NCBI GenBank assembly: GCA_964604705.1
Contig: CAZSAP010000009.1
Location: 1 to 64,000, forward strand
Reading direction: 5' to 3'
DNA length: 64,000 nucleotides
Origin: JAAXVQ01 sp964604705
GTDB taxonomy: Bacteria; Oederibacteriota; JAAXVQ01
A model generated the notes under the pieces. It saw only the letters and a list, made by a program, of their open reading frames with translations. It was not told the origin of the DNA and did no database searches. Both the position numbers and the translations under genes were made by a program. Shown here in pieces: positions 41,642 through 50,561 of the stretch (its first letter is position 1; every line of letters starts with the position of its first letter).

Positions 41642-42592
41642 CTAACAGCGTTTTACTTTATCCGTGGTCGCCAGATCCATGCTTATCGACGAACTCAAGG
41701 AAGCCGTTGAGCACACCGAGATGCACTTCATGCACATGATGCATTCCGTGGATTTAACCCGTTCCCCTTGGTGCACGTATTCAGATATCTCAATGTTCAT
41801 CGGACATGACCGGGTGCAGTCCCCGCAACGGGTGCAGGTTGCTTTGTCTCCTTTGATTCGGAGCAACGAGATCATGGTCCCGGCCTTGAGAAAAACGGTT
41901 ACAGGGCAAAGGTACTTGCAAAACGCCCGATTGTCTTTCAGGGCGATCGCCAAGCCTATGGCCGCAGCATAGTACAACCCATTCCCCACCAAGAACCAAA
42001 CCATCGCCTTAGCCGCATCGTTTTCACCATGCAGCGTATACTTGAATCCCAACATCAGGACCAGCACCAAGCCCAAAACCAATCCGAAGTGCACGTACCG
42101 ATACACGGATTTACCCTTAACCCATCCCTGACTTTGTTTGTACGGCAGTAGGTCCAGCAGCATGACGGTCCAACACCCCCAACTGCACCAACTGCGTCCG
42201 GTGAGCATGGGACCAAGAATTTTTCCCACCACATAGTGAATGATCACGCCGCCGAAAGCGCCCGAAAGCGCAAAGAAGAAAAAACCCTCGAGCTGAAAAT
42301 TTTGTTTGCCTAAGATACCTGCCAAAAAAAGGATGGTGGAGCCTACCACGAACATGGCGGCATGGCGGGCTATCCCTTTACGTTTAACGGGTAAGACCGC
42401 AAACAAGAGCATGCAGACTAAATTGACCACGGCAAAAAACACAAATACCGGCACCGGTGACATCTCCCCGTCGAGATGAAGCAGATAAATACTCACCAGT
42501 GATGCACCCAACATAGCCACCGTCGACATCAGCGGGGTAGCCAAATAGGCCCAAACCTTTGGTTTCTTCTGTACTTCTTGTTGCGTTTTCAT
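41642..42592 (-). CDS. NapH/MauN-type 4Fe-4S polyferredoxin membrane protein
   Basis: 316 residues from the ATG at 42592 (AAGGAG). Seven membrane helices; between them the paired motifs RSWCSWGCWTVMLLDLLP and NRAFCKYLCPV, characteristic of the NapH/NosR/MauN family that moves quinol electrons; the C-terminus has two ferredoxin clusters (CTRCGDCTRSCP and CIMCMKCISVC). No nitrate or nitrous-oxide reductase genes are nearby, so the electron acceptor is unknown. The AraC regulator transcribed just upstream on the same strand probably controls it. Confidence 0.9.
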   Translation of the reverse strand: MKTQQEVQKKPKVWAYLATPLMSTVAMLGASLVSIYLLHLDGEMSPVPVFVFFAVVNLVCMLLFAVLPVKRKGIARHAAMFVVGSTILFLAGILGKQNFQLEGFFFFALSGAFGGVIIHYVVGKILGPMLTGRSWCSWGCWTVMLLDLLPYKQSQGWVKGKSVYRYVHFGLVLGLVLVLMLGFKYTLHGENDAAKAMVWFLVGNGLYYAAAIGLAIALKDNRAFCKYLCPVTVFLKAGTMISLLRIKGDKATCTRCGDCTRSCPMNIEISEYVHQGERVKSTECIMCMKCISVCSTASLSSSISMDLATTDKVKRC

Positions 42593-42708
42593 GGTGAGTA
42601 CTCCTTCTTGCAGCTTACAACTGCAGGTAAATGATGCCACGGATAGAAACATACTGCAGAAGGGTTTTGAAAACTATCATGGAACAATCGTTTATTTGCA
42701 GCTTTATG

Positions 42709-43587
42709 CTATGCCAAGGTTTTTCGATAGTCCCTAGGAGTATGTTTGTATTTTTCGAAAAATTGCGTAGCCAGGTGGGAGGAACTGGAAAACCCAGTTT
42801 TATAGGCAATTTCCGTGACCGTAAAGTCATGGAAAGCCAGCAGCTTCCGAGCTTTCTCAAGCCGCGTATCCGTCAAAAAAACCATGGGCGATTTGCCCGT
42901 GCTGGCTTTAAACAGCCGGGTAAAATGCGAGACAGAAAGCATGGCGACGTCGGCCAGCTTCTTGGCGTCCAGTTTTTCTGCGTAATGCGCATGCATGTAT
43001 TCAATAACCCGGTCGATTTGCATGCGCTGCCCACTCTCTTCCCGCTTCAGGCTTACACCATAGACGGCACGGATGATGGTGTGTGTAATCTGCAAGGCCA
43101 TCGCATCCAAAAGTTTTTCATGCCCGGGAAGCTTGTTTTCGTATTCCGACATAAATTCTTTTACATAAAGCTTCAGTTCCGCTGGTACGGTAAACATTTC
43201 ACCCCGAAAGGGTCGTGTATCCGCAATGGCGCAAGTCAGACGCTCGCGTTCAAAAAATCGCCGATCGATCATGATGGCCACGTAGCGGGCAAAGGTCCCG
43301 GTAAGAATTTCATGATGGGGAATCTCCGGTGAAACCGCACAAAGCTTTCCAGGTTGCGAAGGAATCACTTTACCGTCTATGCCCAACTCGCAATGATCGT
43401 CAAAATTCAAAATAAAGGAATACCCGGGATGGGCGTGATCGTGAGAAATGGCATAAAAACAGGGACCGACGGCAGGAATAAAGAGCCCCACATGAGGGCT
43501 GATGTAACTGTCCACGAATTTCATCTGTTCGGGGGTGATGGACCCTACAAGAGAACGGACGATTTTCTGTGCGTGTGCATCCAACAT
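42709..43587 (-). CDS. AraC-family transcriptional regulator
   Basis: 292 residues. N-terminal cupin-like sensing domain (HDHAHPGYSFILNFDDHCELGIDGKV, HHEILTG), then two helix-turn-helix units ending LEKARKLLAFHDFTVTEIAYKTGFSSSSHLATQFFEKYKHTPRDYRK, the AraC signature. The His-rich sensing pocket suggests a small polar ligand or metal. AGGAG upstream of the ATG. Located 116 bases before the Fe-S membrane protein gene, its likely target. Confidence 0.93.
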   Translation of the reverse strand: MLDAHAQKIVRSLVGSITPEQMKFVDSYISPHVGLFIPAVGPCFYAISHDHAHPGYSFILNFDDHCELGIDGKVIPSQPGKLCAVSPEIPHHEILTGTFARYVAIMIDRRFFERERLTCAIADTRPFRGEMFTVPAELKLYVKEFMSEYENKLPGHEKLLDAMALQITHTIIRAVYGVSLKREESGQRMQIDRVIEYMHAHYAEKLDAKKLADVAMLSVSHFTRLFKASTGKSPMVFLTDTRLEKARKLLAFHDFTVTEIAYKTGFSSSSHLATQFFEKYKHTPRDYRKTLA

Positions 43588-43616
43588 GGTTTAGCTCCTG
43601 TGCTTGCGCACCTGCG

Positions 43617-44072
43617 TCATTCCTCACCAATATCTTCGTTCCATAGCGCTGGGTGCGCGGCGATGAATCCGCCCAGCAGTTCGACGCATTCGCTGGAATC
43701 AAGATCAATCACGTCAATGCCTTTTTCCCGCAACCATGCAATGCCGCCGGAAAAGGTGCGCGATTCGCCGACCACCACCGTGCCAATGCCAAACTGAACC
43801 ACCAACCCGCTGCAGTACCAGCACGGCGCCAGCGTAGTCACCATAACCGTGTCGCGATAGTTGCGCTGCCGACCTGCCTTGCGAAACGCGTCCGTCTCGC
43901 CGTGCACGGACGGGTCGTTCTCCTGTACCCTGCGGTTGTGCCCGCGGCCCAACAACGTGCCGTCGCACCGAAAGAGCGCCGCCCCAATCGGTATGCCGCC
44001 TTCGGCCAAGCCGATGCGCGCTTCTTCGAGCGCCACGGCGAGCATGCCTGCATAATCCGCTTTGCTATTCAT
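43617..44072 (-). CDS. cytosine/nucleoside deaminase family protein
   Basis: 151 residues. Cytidine-deaminase fold: zinc site HGETDAFRKAG (HxE with catalytic Glu) and LAPCWYCSGLV (PCxxC), and IPIGAALFRCDGTLLGRGHNRR at the start. It resembles yeast-type cytosine deaminase and guanine deaminase more than tRNA TadA (which has HAE). Probably acts on free bases. GGAGGAG before the ATG. Confidence 0.9.
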   Translation of the reverse strand: MNSKADYAGMLAVALEEARIGLAEGGIPIGAALFRCDGTLLGRGHNRRVQENDPSVHGETDAFRKAGRQRNYRDTVMVTTLAPCWYCSGLVVQFGIGTVVVGESRTFSGGIAWLREKGIDVIDLDSSECVELLGGFIAAHPALWNEDIGEE

Positions 44073-44128
44073 GGTCTCTCCTCCGGCGTGTAATACCCCT
44101 TACCTTGGTAGCCTTTTGAATGCTTACC

Positions 44129-44767
44129 TTATGTGTCGCAAACCCGTTTCAGCGCCGCGATATCCGCCGATGTGATCAACCTCAGGTTACGCGTGATCTT
44201 TTCCGCATCCCAATCCCACCAGCGAATGGCCTGCAAGGCCGCGATGTCCTGGTCCGAAAAACGCTTCCTAATCGGCTGAGCTGGATTCCCACCCACAATC
44301 GCATAAGGCTCCACGTCCCTGACCACCACGGATTGCGCGGCGATGATCGCCCCGTTTCCAATCTTCACTCCGGCCATGATTAAAGCATTGTACCCAATCC
44401 ACACATCGTTCCCAATAACCGTATCGCCTCTTAGCGGCAGCTCTTCGAGTTTGGGCATGACCGCTTCCCACCCATGTCCGAACAGCGAAAACGGATACGT
44501 GGAGATCCCGCTCATTTTATGAAACGCCCCGTTCATGATGAACTTCGCACCGCGGGCAATGGCGCAAAACTTCCCCAAAATGAGTTTGTCTCCATAGACC
44601 GGATAATGATACAGCACGTTCCGTTCAAACCCCTCCGCGTCCTCGGGATCGTCATAATACGTATACTCACCCACAACGATGTTCGGATTCGTCACTGTGT
44701 TTTTAATAAAACAGACTTGCGGCAATCCGTTCATGGGATGCTTGTCTTTGGGATCAGGACCGTGCAT
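44129..44767 (-). CDS. CatB/Vat-type O-acetyltransferase
   Basis: 212 residues from the ATG at 44767. Left-handed beta-helix (hexapeptide repeats) of the xenobiotic acetyltransferase group: NPNIVVGEYTYYDDPE, LILGKFCAIARGAKFIMNGA, catalytic-region His in NGAFHKMSGISTYPF, GDTVIGNDVWIGYNALIMAGVKIGNGAIIAAQSVVVRDVEPYAIVGGNPA. Family members acetylate streptogramin A or chloramphenicol, though many chromosomal ones have unknown substrates. Resistance is not claimed. Confidence 0.88.
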   Translation of the reverse strand: MHGPDPKDKHPMNGLPQVCFIKNTVTNPNIVVGEYTYYDDPEDAEGFERNVLYHYPVYGDKLILGKFCAIARGAKFIMNGAFHKMSGISTYPFSLFGHGWEAVMPKLEELPLRGDTVIGNDVWIGYNALIMAGVKIGNGAIIAAQSVVVRDVEPYAIVGGNPAQPIRKRFSDQDIAALQAIRWWDWDAEKITRNLRLITSADIAALKRVCDT

Positions 44768-45107
44768 GGTGTTGCCTTCTTTCTGCGTTTCCATTTTCCA
44801 TAAGCATGCACTGCGCAACGTGGCCGCGCCTGTTTTCGAAAACGCATTTTATGGGGTGAGATACCTGGTTCCCTAACCCGAGTACCATCTTATCATACCT
44901 AAAGAACATCGACCATGCCCCAAATCCAAGTCCCGATGGGTCGCACAATCCGTTTAATGCCAAGCACGTCATGCGAACAAACCGATGAAAGGTCACACAC
45001 CGTAAACCCGAAACCCTATTCATACGCCTTGCGGTCCAACAATCTTTTTCGGCCACGCTCATTTGTTTGATTGCCTCGGACCCCTTGCCTATGTCCGTCG
45101 TCGAGGC

Positions 45108-47372
45108 TTACGCCTGGACGAATTGCGCCTGCAGGTATTTTCCGGTTTGGCTGTGCGCGCAGGCCGCCACCTTTTCCGGTATTCCCTCGGCGACAATCTC
45201 ACCGCCCCGGCGGCCGCCCTCAGGGCCCAGGTCGATCACCCAATCCGCTTGCCAAATCACATCCGCATTATGCTCAATGACCACCACCGTGTTATGCCGA
45301 TCGGTGAGTTTCTTTAAAATCGCAAGAAGGCGTTGTGTATCGGAGCGGTGCAGTCCGGTCGTGGGTTCGTCCAAGACGTAGATTCGTCCCTGCTTATGCA
45401 ACTCGGTCGCCAGTTTAAGCCGCTGCGATTCCCCGCCGGACAAGGTTGAAAGCGCTTGTCCGATTTCGATATAATCCAACCCCACATCGCACAAAACCTG
45501 GAGGCGGCGGGAAATTTCAGGTGTTTTGAAAAAGACCTTGGCTTCGCTCGCGGTTAGTTCCAAAATCTCATCCATGCTCTTGCCCTGATAGGTCAGTGCC
45601 AAAACTTTCTCTTGATACTTCCGCCCCTGACACTCGTCGCAGGTCATCTGCACATCGTCCATGAAATTCATCTCGATGCTCAGCGTCCCCGCACCGTTGC
45701 ACTTGGGGCAGGCCCCCTTGGAGTTAAAGCTAAACCACCCGGGATCGGCCCCAGTGGCCTGCGCCATTTCTTTGCGAATGGCATCAAAAATGCCCAGATA
45801 GCTGACCGGAATCGAGCGCGAGCTCTTCCCAATGGCGGTCTGATCCACCACCACCGCATCCGGGTAAGCAGGCACAAACACGTTATGAATCAAGGTACTT
45901 TTCCCCGAGCCCGCCACACCGGTCACGCAGGTTAAAACGCCCTTGGGGATCCGTGTGTTTAAATTTTTCAAGTTATGCACCTGTGCGTTGCGGATCTCAA
46001 ACGCCTCGGTCCAAGGCTTGCGCCGAATCGTCTGGGGCATGGTCTCAGCCAAGGCTTTCCCGGTCGGTGTTTCGGATACGAGCAGACCGTCCAGTTCACC
46101 CTGATACAGCAACTCTCCGCCGCCGCGCCCGGCCTTGGGTCCGATTTCAATCACCCAATCGGCGGCACGGATTATATCCGGATCATGCTCCACCACCAAC
46201 ACGCTGTTACCCTTGTCCCGCAAGGTCCGGAGCATGTCGACGAGCTTCTGGTTGTCCTTGGGGTGGAGGCCTATGGAGGGTTCGTCAAGAATATACAGCA
46301 TGTCCACCAAGTCACAGTCCAGCTGGCGCGCCATTTTAACCCGTTGCGATTCCCCACCTGAGAGCGTGGCCACAGCTCGGTCCAGCGAAAGATACCCCAC
46401 CCCGATCGCCAACAGGTGCCCCAGGATCTGACGCATTTTCCGGACCATGGCTTGCGCCTCAGGCACCCGAATCTGGGCCAAAAAGGCATCCGCTTGCTCG
46501 AGCTCCATGGCCGCAACCTCATCCAGACTGCGTTCGTGGATGTGTACGCTCCGTGCCCGCGGATTCAAGCGGGTACCGCCGCACGTCTCGCAATCCGCAT
46601 AGGTGAGGTACTCGTCGTACGCGGTCCGCTTGGCCTCCGGAAGCTCGTCCTCGGCTTTATTGACATAAAACTGTTCCAAACGGCGCACGATGCCGGTAAA
46701 GGTTTTGGCATAGGTTCCGGCGCCGTGCTTTTTACGAAAGGGGATCTTATCGGCATACAACAGCATTTGACGCTGCTCCGGTGTAAAGTCCCCCACTGGG
46801 ATATCCGTGGGAAACATCTCGCTCCCAACGATCTCGCGCCAATTCCATCCTTCCACCTTGAAATCAGGATGGGTTATGGCACCCTCGCGCAGGCTCTTGG
46901 AGGGATTGAGCATTTTCCCGGCATCCACCCGGATCCGCTTGCCCAAGCCCTGACAGTCAAGACACATGCCTTCCGGATGATTGTAGGAGAAGTAAAACGA
47001 CGGACCGATCTGGGGCTCCCCGCAGCGGGAGTACAGCAGTCGCAAATACGAATAAATCTCAGTGGCGGTTCCGACGGTGCTGCGCAGGTTGCGCCCCATG
47101 CGTTTTTGGTCAATGACAATGGCCGTGGAAATATTTTCAATGCTCTCTACCGGCGGGCGGCTCAACTTAGGCAAGCGCCGGCGGGCAAAGGAAGAAAACG
47201 TTTCAATCAGCTGCCGCTGGGCCTCGGTGTAAATCGTATCAAAGACCAACGACGATTTGCCGGAGCCGCTGACGCCGCTGAAAATGACCAGCTTCCCTTT
47301 GGGTACATCGACATCCAAGTGTTTCAGATTGTGCGTGTTCGCGCCACGCACCCGGATCTCGTGGGGATTCAT
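45108..47372 (-). CDS. UvrA2-like ABC ATPase (UvrA without UvrB-binding domain)
   Basis: 754 residues from an ATG that overlaps the padR stop (ATGA), so translation is coupled to PadR. Two ABC cassettes: Walker A SGVSGSGKSSLVF and VTGVAGSGKSTLIH, signature LSGGESQR twice, Walker B YILDEPSIGLH and YVLDEPTTGLH; zinc knuckles CLDCQGLG, CETCGGTR, CPKCNGAG and CDECQGRKY. About 190 residues shorter than UvrA and missing the UvrB-binding insertion, as in UvrA2 paralogues tied to self-resistance or damage tolerance. Canonical uvrA is probably elsewhere. Confidence 0.9.
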   Translation of the reverse strand: MNPHEIRVRGANTHNLKHLDVDVPKGKLVIFSGVSGSGKSSLVFDTIYTEAQRQLIETFSSFARRRLPKLSRPPVESIENISTAIVIDQKRMGRNLRSTVGTATEIYSYLRLLYSRCGEPQIGPSFYFSYNHPEGMCLDCQGLGKRIRVDAGKMLNPSKSLREGAITHPDFKVEGWNWREIVGSEMFPTDIPVGDFTPEQRQMLLYADKIPFRKKHGAGTYAKTFTGIVRRLEQFYVNKAEDELPEAKRTAYDEYLTYADCETCGGTRLNPRARSVHIHERSLDEVAAMELEQADAFLAQIRVPEAQAMVRKMRQILGHLLAIGVGYLSLDRAVATLSGGESQRVKMARQLDCDLVDMLYILDEPSIGLHPKDNQKLVDMLRTLRDKGNSVLVVEHDPDIIRAADWVIEIGPKAGRGGGELLYQGELDGLLVSETPTGKALAETMPQTIRRKPWTEAFEIRNAQVHNLKNLNTRIPKGVLTCVTGVAGSGKSTLIHNVFVPAYPDAVVVDQTAIGKSSRSIPVSYLGIFDAIRKEMAQATGADPGWFSFNSKGACPKCNGAGTLSIEMNFMDDVQMTCDECQGRKYQEKVLALTYQGKSMDEILELTASEAKVFFKTPEISRRLQVLCDVGLDYIEIGQALSTLSGGESQRLKLATELHKQGRIYVLDEPTTGLHRSDTQRLLAILKKLTDRHNTVVVIEHNADVIWQADWVIDLGPEGGRRGGEIVAEGIPEKVAACAHSQTGKYLQAQFVQA

Positions 47373-47926
47373 TTTTTGCCTCCGGTGGCACCTTTCGCCA
47401 TTTCCTTGGCAAACGCGTCCACCCAGTTCAGTTCGGCGGCCAACAGATACTGCTGCCGCCGGGACAGGGCCAGACGGTAGTTGGGGCAATCTTCTCCTGC
47501 CATGAACGCCTCCAGCTGCTTATACCCTTCGATGGACTTTTGCAAACCCAACCGGTACGTTTTCAGCGCTTTCAACGCCTGTTCTTTCGGCATAAGGTTG
47601 AAATTGTACGTGGCCAGATCCAGCCGGTATTTCATGGTCTCGGGCTCCTCCAGCCATTTCAGCAAGCGCGCCTGAATCGCCTTGCGCCCGGCCGGCGTGA
47701 CCGCGTAGGTCTTCCGCACCCGGTTGCTCTGGGTGGCCTCGGTTCGGCTCTCGGCCAATCCCGCCTGCTCCAACTTGCGCATAACCTTGTAGATCGACGA
47801 CATGGACAAATCCGTCCAGTCGCGCATGCAGCGGTACGCCACGGTCTTTTCGAGCTGGTACGCATGCATCTCCCCTTCGCACAAAAGCCCCAGCAAAGCG
47901 GTCTCGGCCGAAGATAGTTCCAACAT
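47369..47926 (-). CDS. PadR-family transcriptional regulator
   Basis: 185 residues. Winged helix: SSAETALLGLLCEGEMHAYQLEKTV, SMSSIYKVMRKLEQAGL, SNRVRKTYAVTPAGRKAIQARL, then a helical dimerisation domain (subfamily 2 size). PadR proteins repress detoxification or efflux genes and usually their own operon, released by small aromatic or antibiotic ligands. The perfect palindrome just upstream is its likely operator, and the UvrA2-like gene its co-transcribed partner. Confidence 0.93.
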   Translation of the reverse strand: MLELSSAETALLGLLCEGEMHAYQLEKTVAYRCMRDWTDLSMSSIYKVMRKLEQAGLAESRTEATQSNRVRKTYAVTPAGRKAIQARLLKWLEEPETMKYRLDLATYNFNLMPKEQALKALKTYRLGLQKSIEGYKQLEAFMAGEDCPNYRLALSRRQQYLLAAELNWVDAFAKEMAKGATGGKK

Positions 47927-47935
47927 AATGCCTCC

Positions 47936-47987
47936 TTATTAGCTTGATATGATATTGTACTAGTACAATATCATATCAAGCTAATAA
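47936..47987. promoter_or_regulatory. perfect 52-base palindrome, putative PadR operator
   Basis: TTATTAGCTTGATATGATAT then TGTACT, followed by the exact reverse complement, with no mismatch over 26 base pairs. It lies nine bases before the padR start, over the expected promoter. The centre TTGTACTAGTACAA resembles PadR-type operators. Alternatively a cruciform or a terminator for a rightward transcript, but no T-run follows. Confidence 0.75.
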
Positions 47988-48081
47988 AAGCAAATTTCAT
48001 TTTAAAATTATCCATGATTCAAACCAAAGGTCTTTCGGGGAGCTTCCAGGGGTCCGTGCGGCAGGCGGGTACGGCGTTTCT

Positions 48082-48921
48082 TCACAACCCCATGCTTTGT
48101 TCGACCCAGCGTAGAAATTCATCAGGAAACTGCAAAAACATAGCTTCGGCATGCAGGCCCTCGTCCATGCGGGTGTAGGTCTTGACTCCCGGTACGGCGG
48201 CACAGACTTGCTGCGTGAGGCGTTCAAAAACCAGCGTGTCCTTTCCCGCAACCAAAAAATGCACAGGAACACTCACGTCTGCGGCCAGAACCGAGCCCTC
48301 GGTTTTGCCGGAGAACGGCCAACCCCAGCGGAAAAATATATCGTTCTCAGCCGGATGCTGAAACTTAGTATTCCGAAACATAAGTACAAGAGGATTTATA
48401 AAAGCTCCTCCGCTAAGCACAATATCCTCCACCCGAGTCGGACAAGAAACCAAAAGCAGGCGCTTCACGGCATTGGGATGGGCATGAATACTGCAAAGAC
48501 TGTGGTAAGCGCCCAAAGAAAAACCCATCAAGGTTACGTCCGCATAGGACTTGGACCAGGCCAAGACCGGTTCCAAATCCAGATATTCCCGGCTGCCGAA
48601 GGTAAACGTTCCTTGGCTAGGCCCGTTTCCGCGAAAATTTACAATCAACACATCCGCAGTCGCTGTTAGGGCTGTGGCTAATGCTTGCATTGACTTGGTA
48701 CCCGAATGCTGGGCAAACCCCGGGGCCACAATAATCAATCGTTCTTTAGGCTGCGGGTCGCCTTGACGCCATAAGGTGCTGATGCGCACCTGATCCGAAG
48801 TTGTAAACTCCAGCGTCTGATCCTCGCACAAACCCAGCTGTGCCTGGAATAAAATCATACTCATGGCCATAAAACCTAGCCAACCTACCCCTCGTTTGAC
48901 TCGCGGCAAAGACATGTTCAA
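48082..48921 (-). CDS. secreted alpha/beta hydrolase
   Basis: 279 residues. Signal peptide 1 to about 31 (FMAMSMILFQAQLGLCED), then alpha/beta-hydrolase: IIVAPGFAQHSG, LIVNFRGNGPSQG, nucleophile elbow VTLMGFSLGAYHSL (GxSxG), Asp in LVAGKDTLVFE and His in DEGLHAEAMFL. Probably an esterase or lipase-like enzyme outside the cytoplasm. Transcribed downstream of an AraC gene from which it is separated by 23 bases. Confidence 0.88.
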   Translation of the reverse strand: MNMSLPRVKRGVGWLGFMAMSMILFQAQLGLCEDQTLEFTTSDQVRISTLWRQGDPQPKERLIIVAPGFAQHSGTKSMQALATALTATADVLIVNFRGNGPSQGTFTFGSREYLDLEPVLAWSKSYADVTLMGFSLGAYHSLCSIHAHPNAVKRLLLVSCPTRVEDIVLSGGAFINPLVLMFRNTKFQHPAENDIFFRWGWPFSGKTEGSVLAADVSVPVHFLVAGKDTLVFERLTQQVCAAVPGVKTYTRMDEGLHAEAMFLQFPDEFLRWVEQSMGL

Positions 48922-48944
48922 TCCCCTTGTGGTTTACATTTGAA

Positions 48945-49844
48945 TCAATGCCGGAACTTCGCCGGCGAGGTCCCGGTTTTATGTTTAAATAATTTTGAAA
49001 AATGTTGGGGATACTCAAACCCCAGGGCATACGCAATCCGATAGACCGGCTCATCGGTTCCCAACAACAAAGTTTTGGCTTTTTCGATTAAATGAAACTG
49101 AATGTGTTCCTGCGTGTTTTTCCCCGTCTCTTTTTTTAACAAATCACTAAGGTAGTTGGGCGAATACCCCATTTCCCGTGCGCAGTATTTCACACTGGGC
49201 AATCCCTCGGACGCGAGTTTCTCCGAGTTGAAATAGCCGTTAAGCAGCGCTTCAAAACGGACCACCACGTCCTTGTTGGCATTGGTTCGGGAGATAAACT
49301 GGCGGCTGTAAAAACGCTGGCAATAATTCAGCAACAGTTCCAGGTGAGAAATGATCAGCTGTTGAGTATGTCCATCCATATTCTGACTGTACTCGGCCTT
49401 GATGGCTTTTACGAGGGTGGTTACGGTTTGCCGCTCCTGCTCGGATAGGTGCAGCGCCTCATGAGAGTCGTAGAAAAAAAACGAGTACTCGTTCATCCTT
49501 TTCCCCAACGGGCACCGGCGGAGCAAGTCCGGATGAAACAACAAAATCCAGCCTTTGGGTTTTCCTGGGGTCCCAGGACTGACCGGTTCTATGGTTTGGT
49601 CCGGTGCCAAAAACATTAAGGTGCCTTCCTGGAAGTCGTAGCTTTGCCGGCCGTATTTGATTTTGCATTCATGCCCGTTCTTTAGACTGATACTGTACAT
49701 CCCCATGGCGACTTGCTGACGAATCACCGGCATGGTCTTCACCTGGGACATTTCAATCAGGGAGACCAGGGGGTGTTTGGGCTTTTGATATCCAATGATC
49801 TCATGCAATTGAGAGATCGTTTCAATGCGCAAAAGATTTCCCAC
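48945..49844 (-). CDS. AraC-family transcriptional regulator
   Basis: 299 residues from a GTG at 49844 with AAGGAG upstream; it overlaps the end of the DUF4386 gene by 23 bases. N-terminal beta domain (IKYGRQSYDFQEGTLMFLAPDQ, GWILLFHPDLLRRCPLG), C-terminal two-HTH domain ending YRIAYALGFEYPQHFSKLFKHKTGTSPAKFRH. Layout suggests control of the DUF4386-alcohol dehydrogenase-hydrolase run it sits in. Confidence 0.92.
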   Translation of the reverse strand: MGNLLRIETISQLHEIIGYQKPKHPLVSLIEMSQVKTMPVIRQQVAMGMYSISLKNGHECKIKYGRQSYDFQEGTLMFLAPDQTIEPVSPGTPGKPKGWILLFHPDLLRRCPLGKRMNEYSFFFYDSHEALHLSEQERQTVTTLVKAIKAEYSQNMDGHTQQLIISHLELLLNYCQRFYSRQFISRTNANKDVVVRFEALLNGYFNSEKLASEGLPSVKYCAREMGYSPNYLSDLLKKETGKNTQEHIQFHLIEKAKTLLLGTDEPVYRIAYALGFEYPQHFSKLFKHKTGTSPAKFRH

Positions 49845-50559
49845 GGATCGCTCCTTTAGGGTCTTGCGTGGGCAGGCATAGTAGTCCCAGTCCCAAGGCC
49901 AGATAGCCCAACACACTTAAGGTCGAGCCGCCGATTTGGATCAAGGTCAGGGCTGTAACCTGCGGCCAAAGCATACTGGTTAAATCATACATGAGAATAA
50001 ACGAATAAGAAAGCATTCCCAAGCCCGTCCAAAGGCCCGAGATGAGGTTGCGCTTAAACAGGAGAAACGAAAACAAAGTCATGCTCAACCCAAGAAAAAC
50101 ACCGGGAAGCAAGGTGGCTGAAATATGCCCGTTGACTAACAACCCCACCCCTGCCTGAATGGATTCCTGTAGGTCTGCGTCCAATGCGCTCCCGCGTTTT
50201 AAGACCCATAGTGCCATAACATGACCCAGGGCGATCACCGTTCCCAACCCCGCCTCCAGCAACTTTAAAAGCAGCGCAAGCCACGCCAGAGTGCCCTGGA
50301 CCCCTTTGACCAGCTTATAGAAGAACAGCCCCACCACCACGGCCAGTAGTGCTATGCCAAGGTCGCTCATGATTCCCAGGCGAAAAAGCGCTTCATGCGC
50401 TAAAACCTTCCGCGCGGTCGCCACTGGATTTTCCGGAACTATCATTCTCGAGAGCACAAATATCCAGTTTAGTATTGGGACGACCAAACTCAACAGCAGC
50501 GTCAGTCCTGCGGCTCGGGCGAGGTTTCGTTGCGTTGCATCATGCACTAAGTCGCTCAT
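49822..50559 (-). CDS. DUF4386 family membrane protein
   Basis: 245 residues, six to seven membrane helices. Opens with DATQRNLARAAGLTLLLSLV and has the DUF4386 features FRLGIMSDLGIALLAVVVGLFFYKLV and LPGVFLGLSMTLFSFLLFKRNLI. Function unknown; members often lie near oxidoreductases and AraC/MerR regulators, as here. Between the oxidoreductase (two-base gap) and the AraC gene. Confidence 0.88.
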   Translation of the reverse strand: MSDLVHDATQRNLARAAGLTLLLSLVVPILNWIFVLSRMIVPENPVATARKVLAHEALFRLGIMSDLGIALLAVVVGLFFYKLVKGVQGTLAWLALLLKLLEAGLGTVIALGHVMALWVLKRGSALDADLQESIQAGVGLLVNGHISATLLPGVFLGLSMTLFSFLLFKRNLISGLWTGLGMLSYSFILMYDLTSMLWPQVTALTLIQIGGSTLSVLGYLALGLGLLCLPTQDPKGAIRGKSFAH

Positions 50560-50561
50560 GC

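Noticed and set aside
46416..47480. 354-residue open frame on the plus strand
   Set aside because: It is the antisense of the UvrA2-like gene, has no ribosome site and no recognisable motifs.
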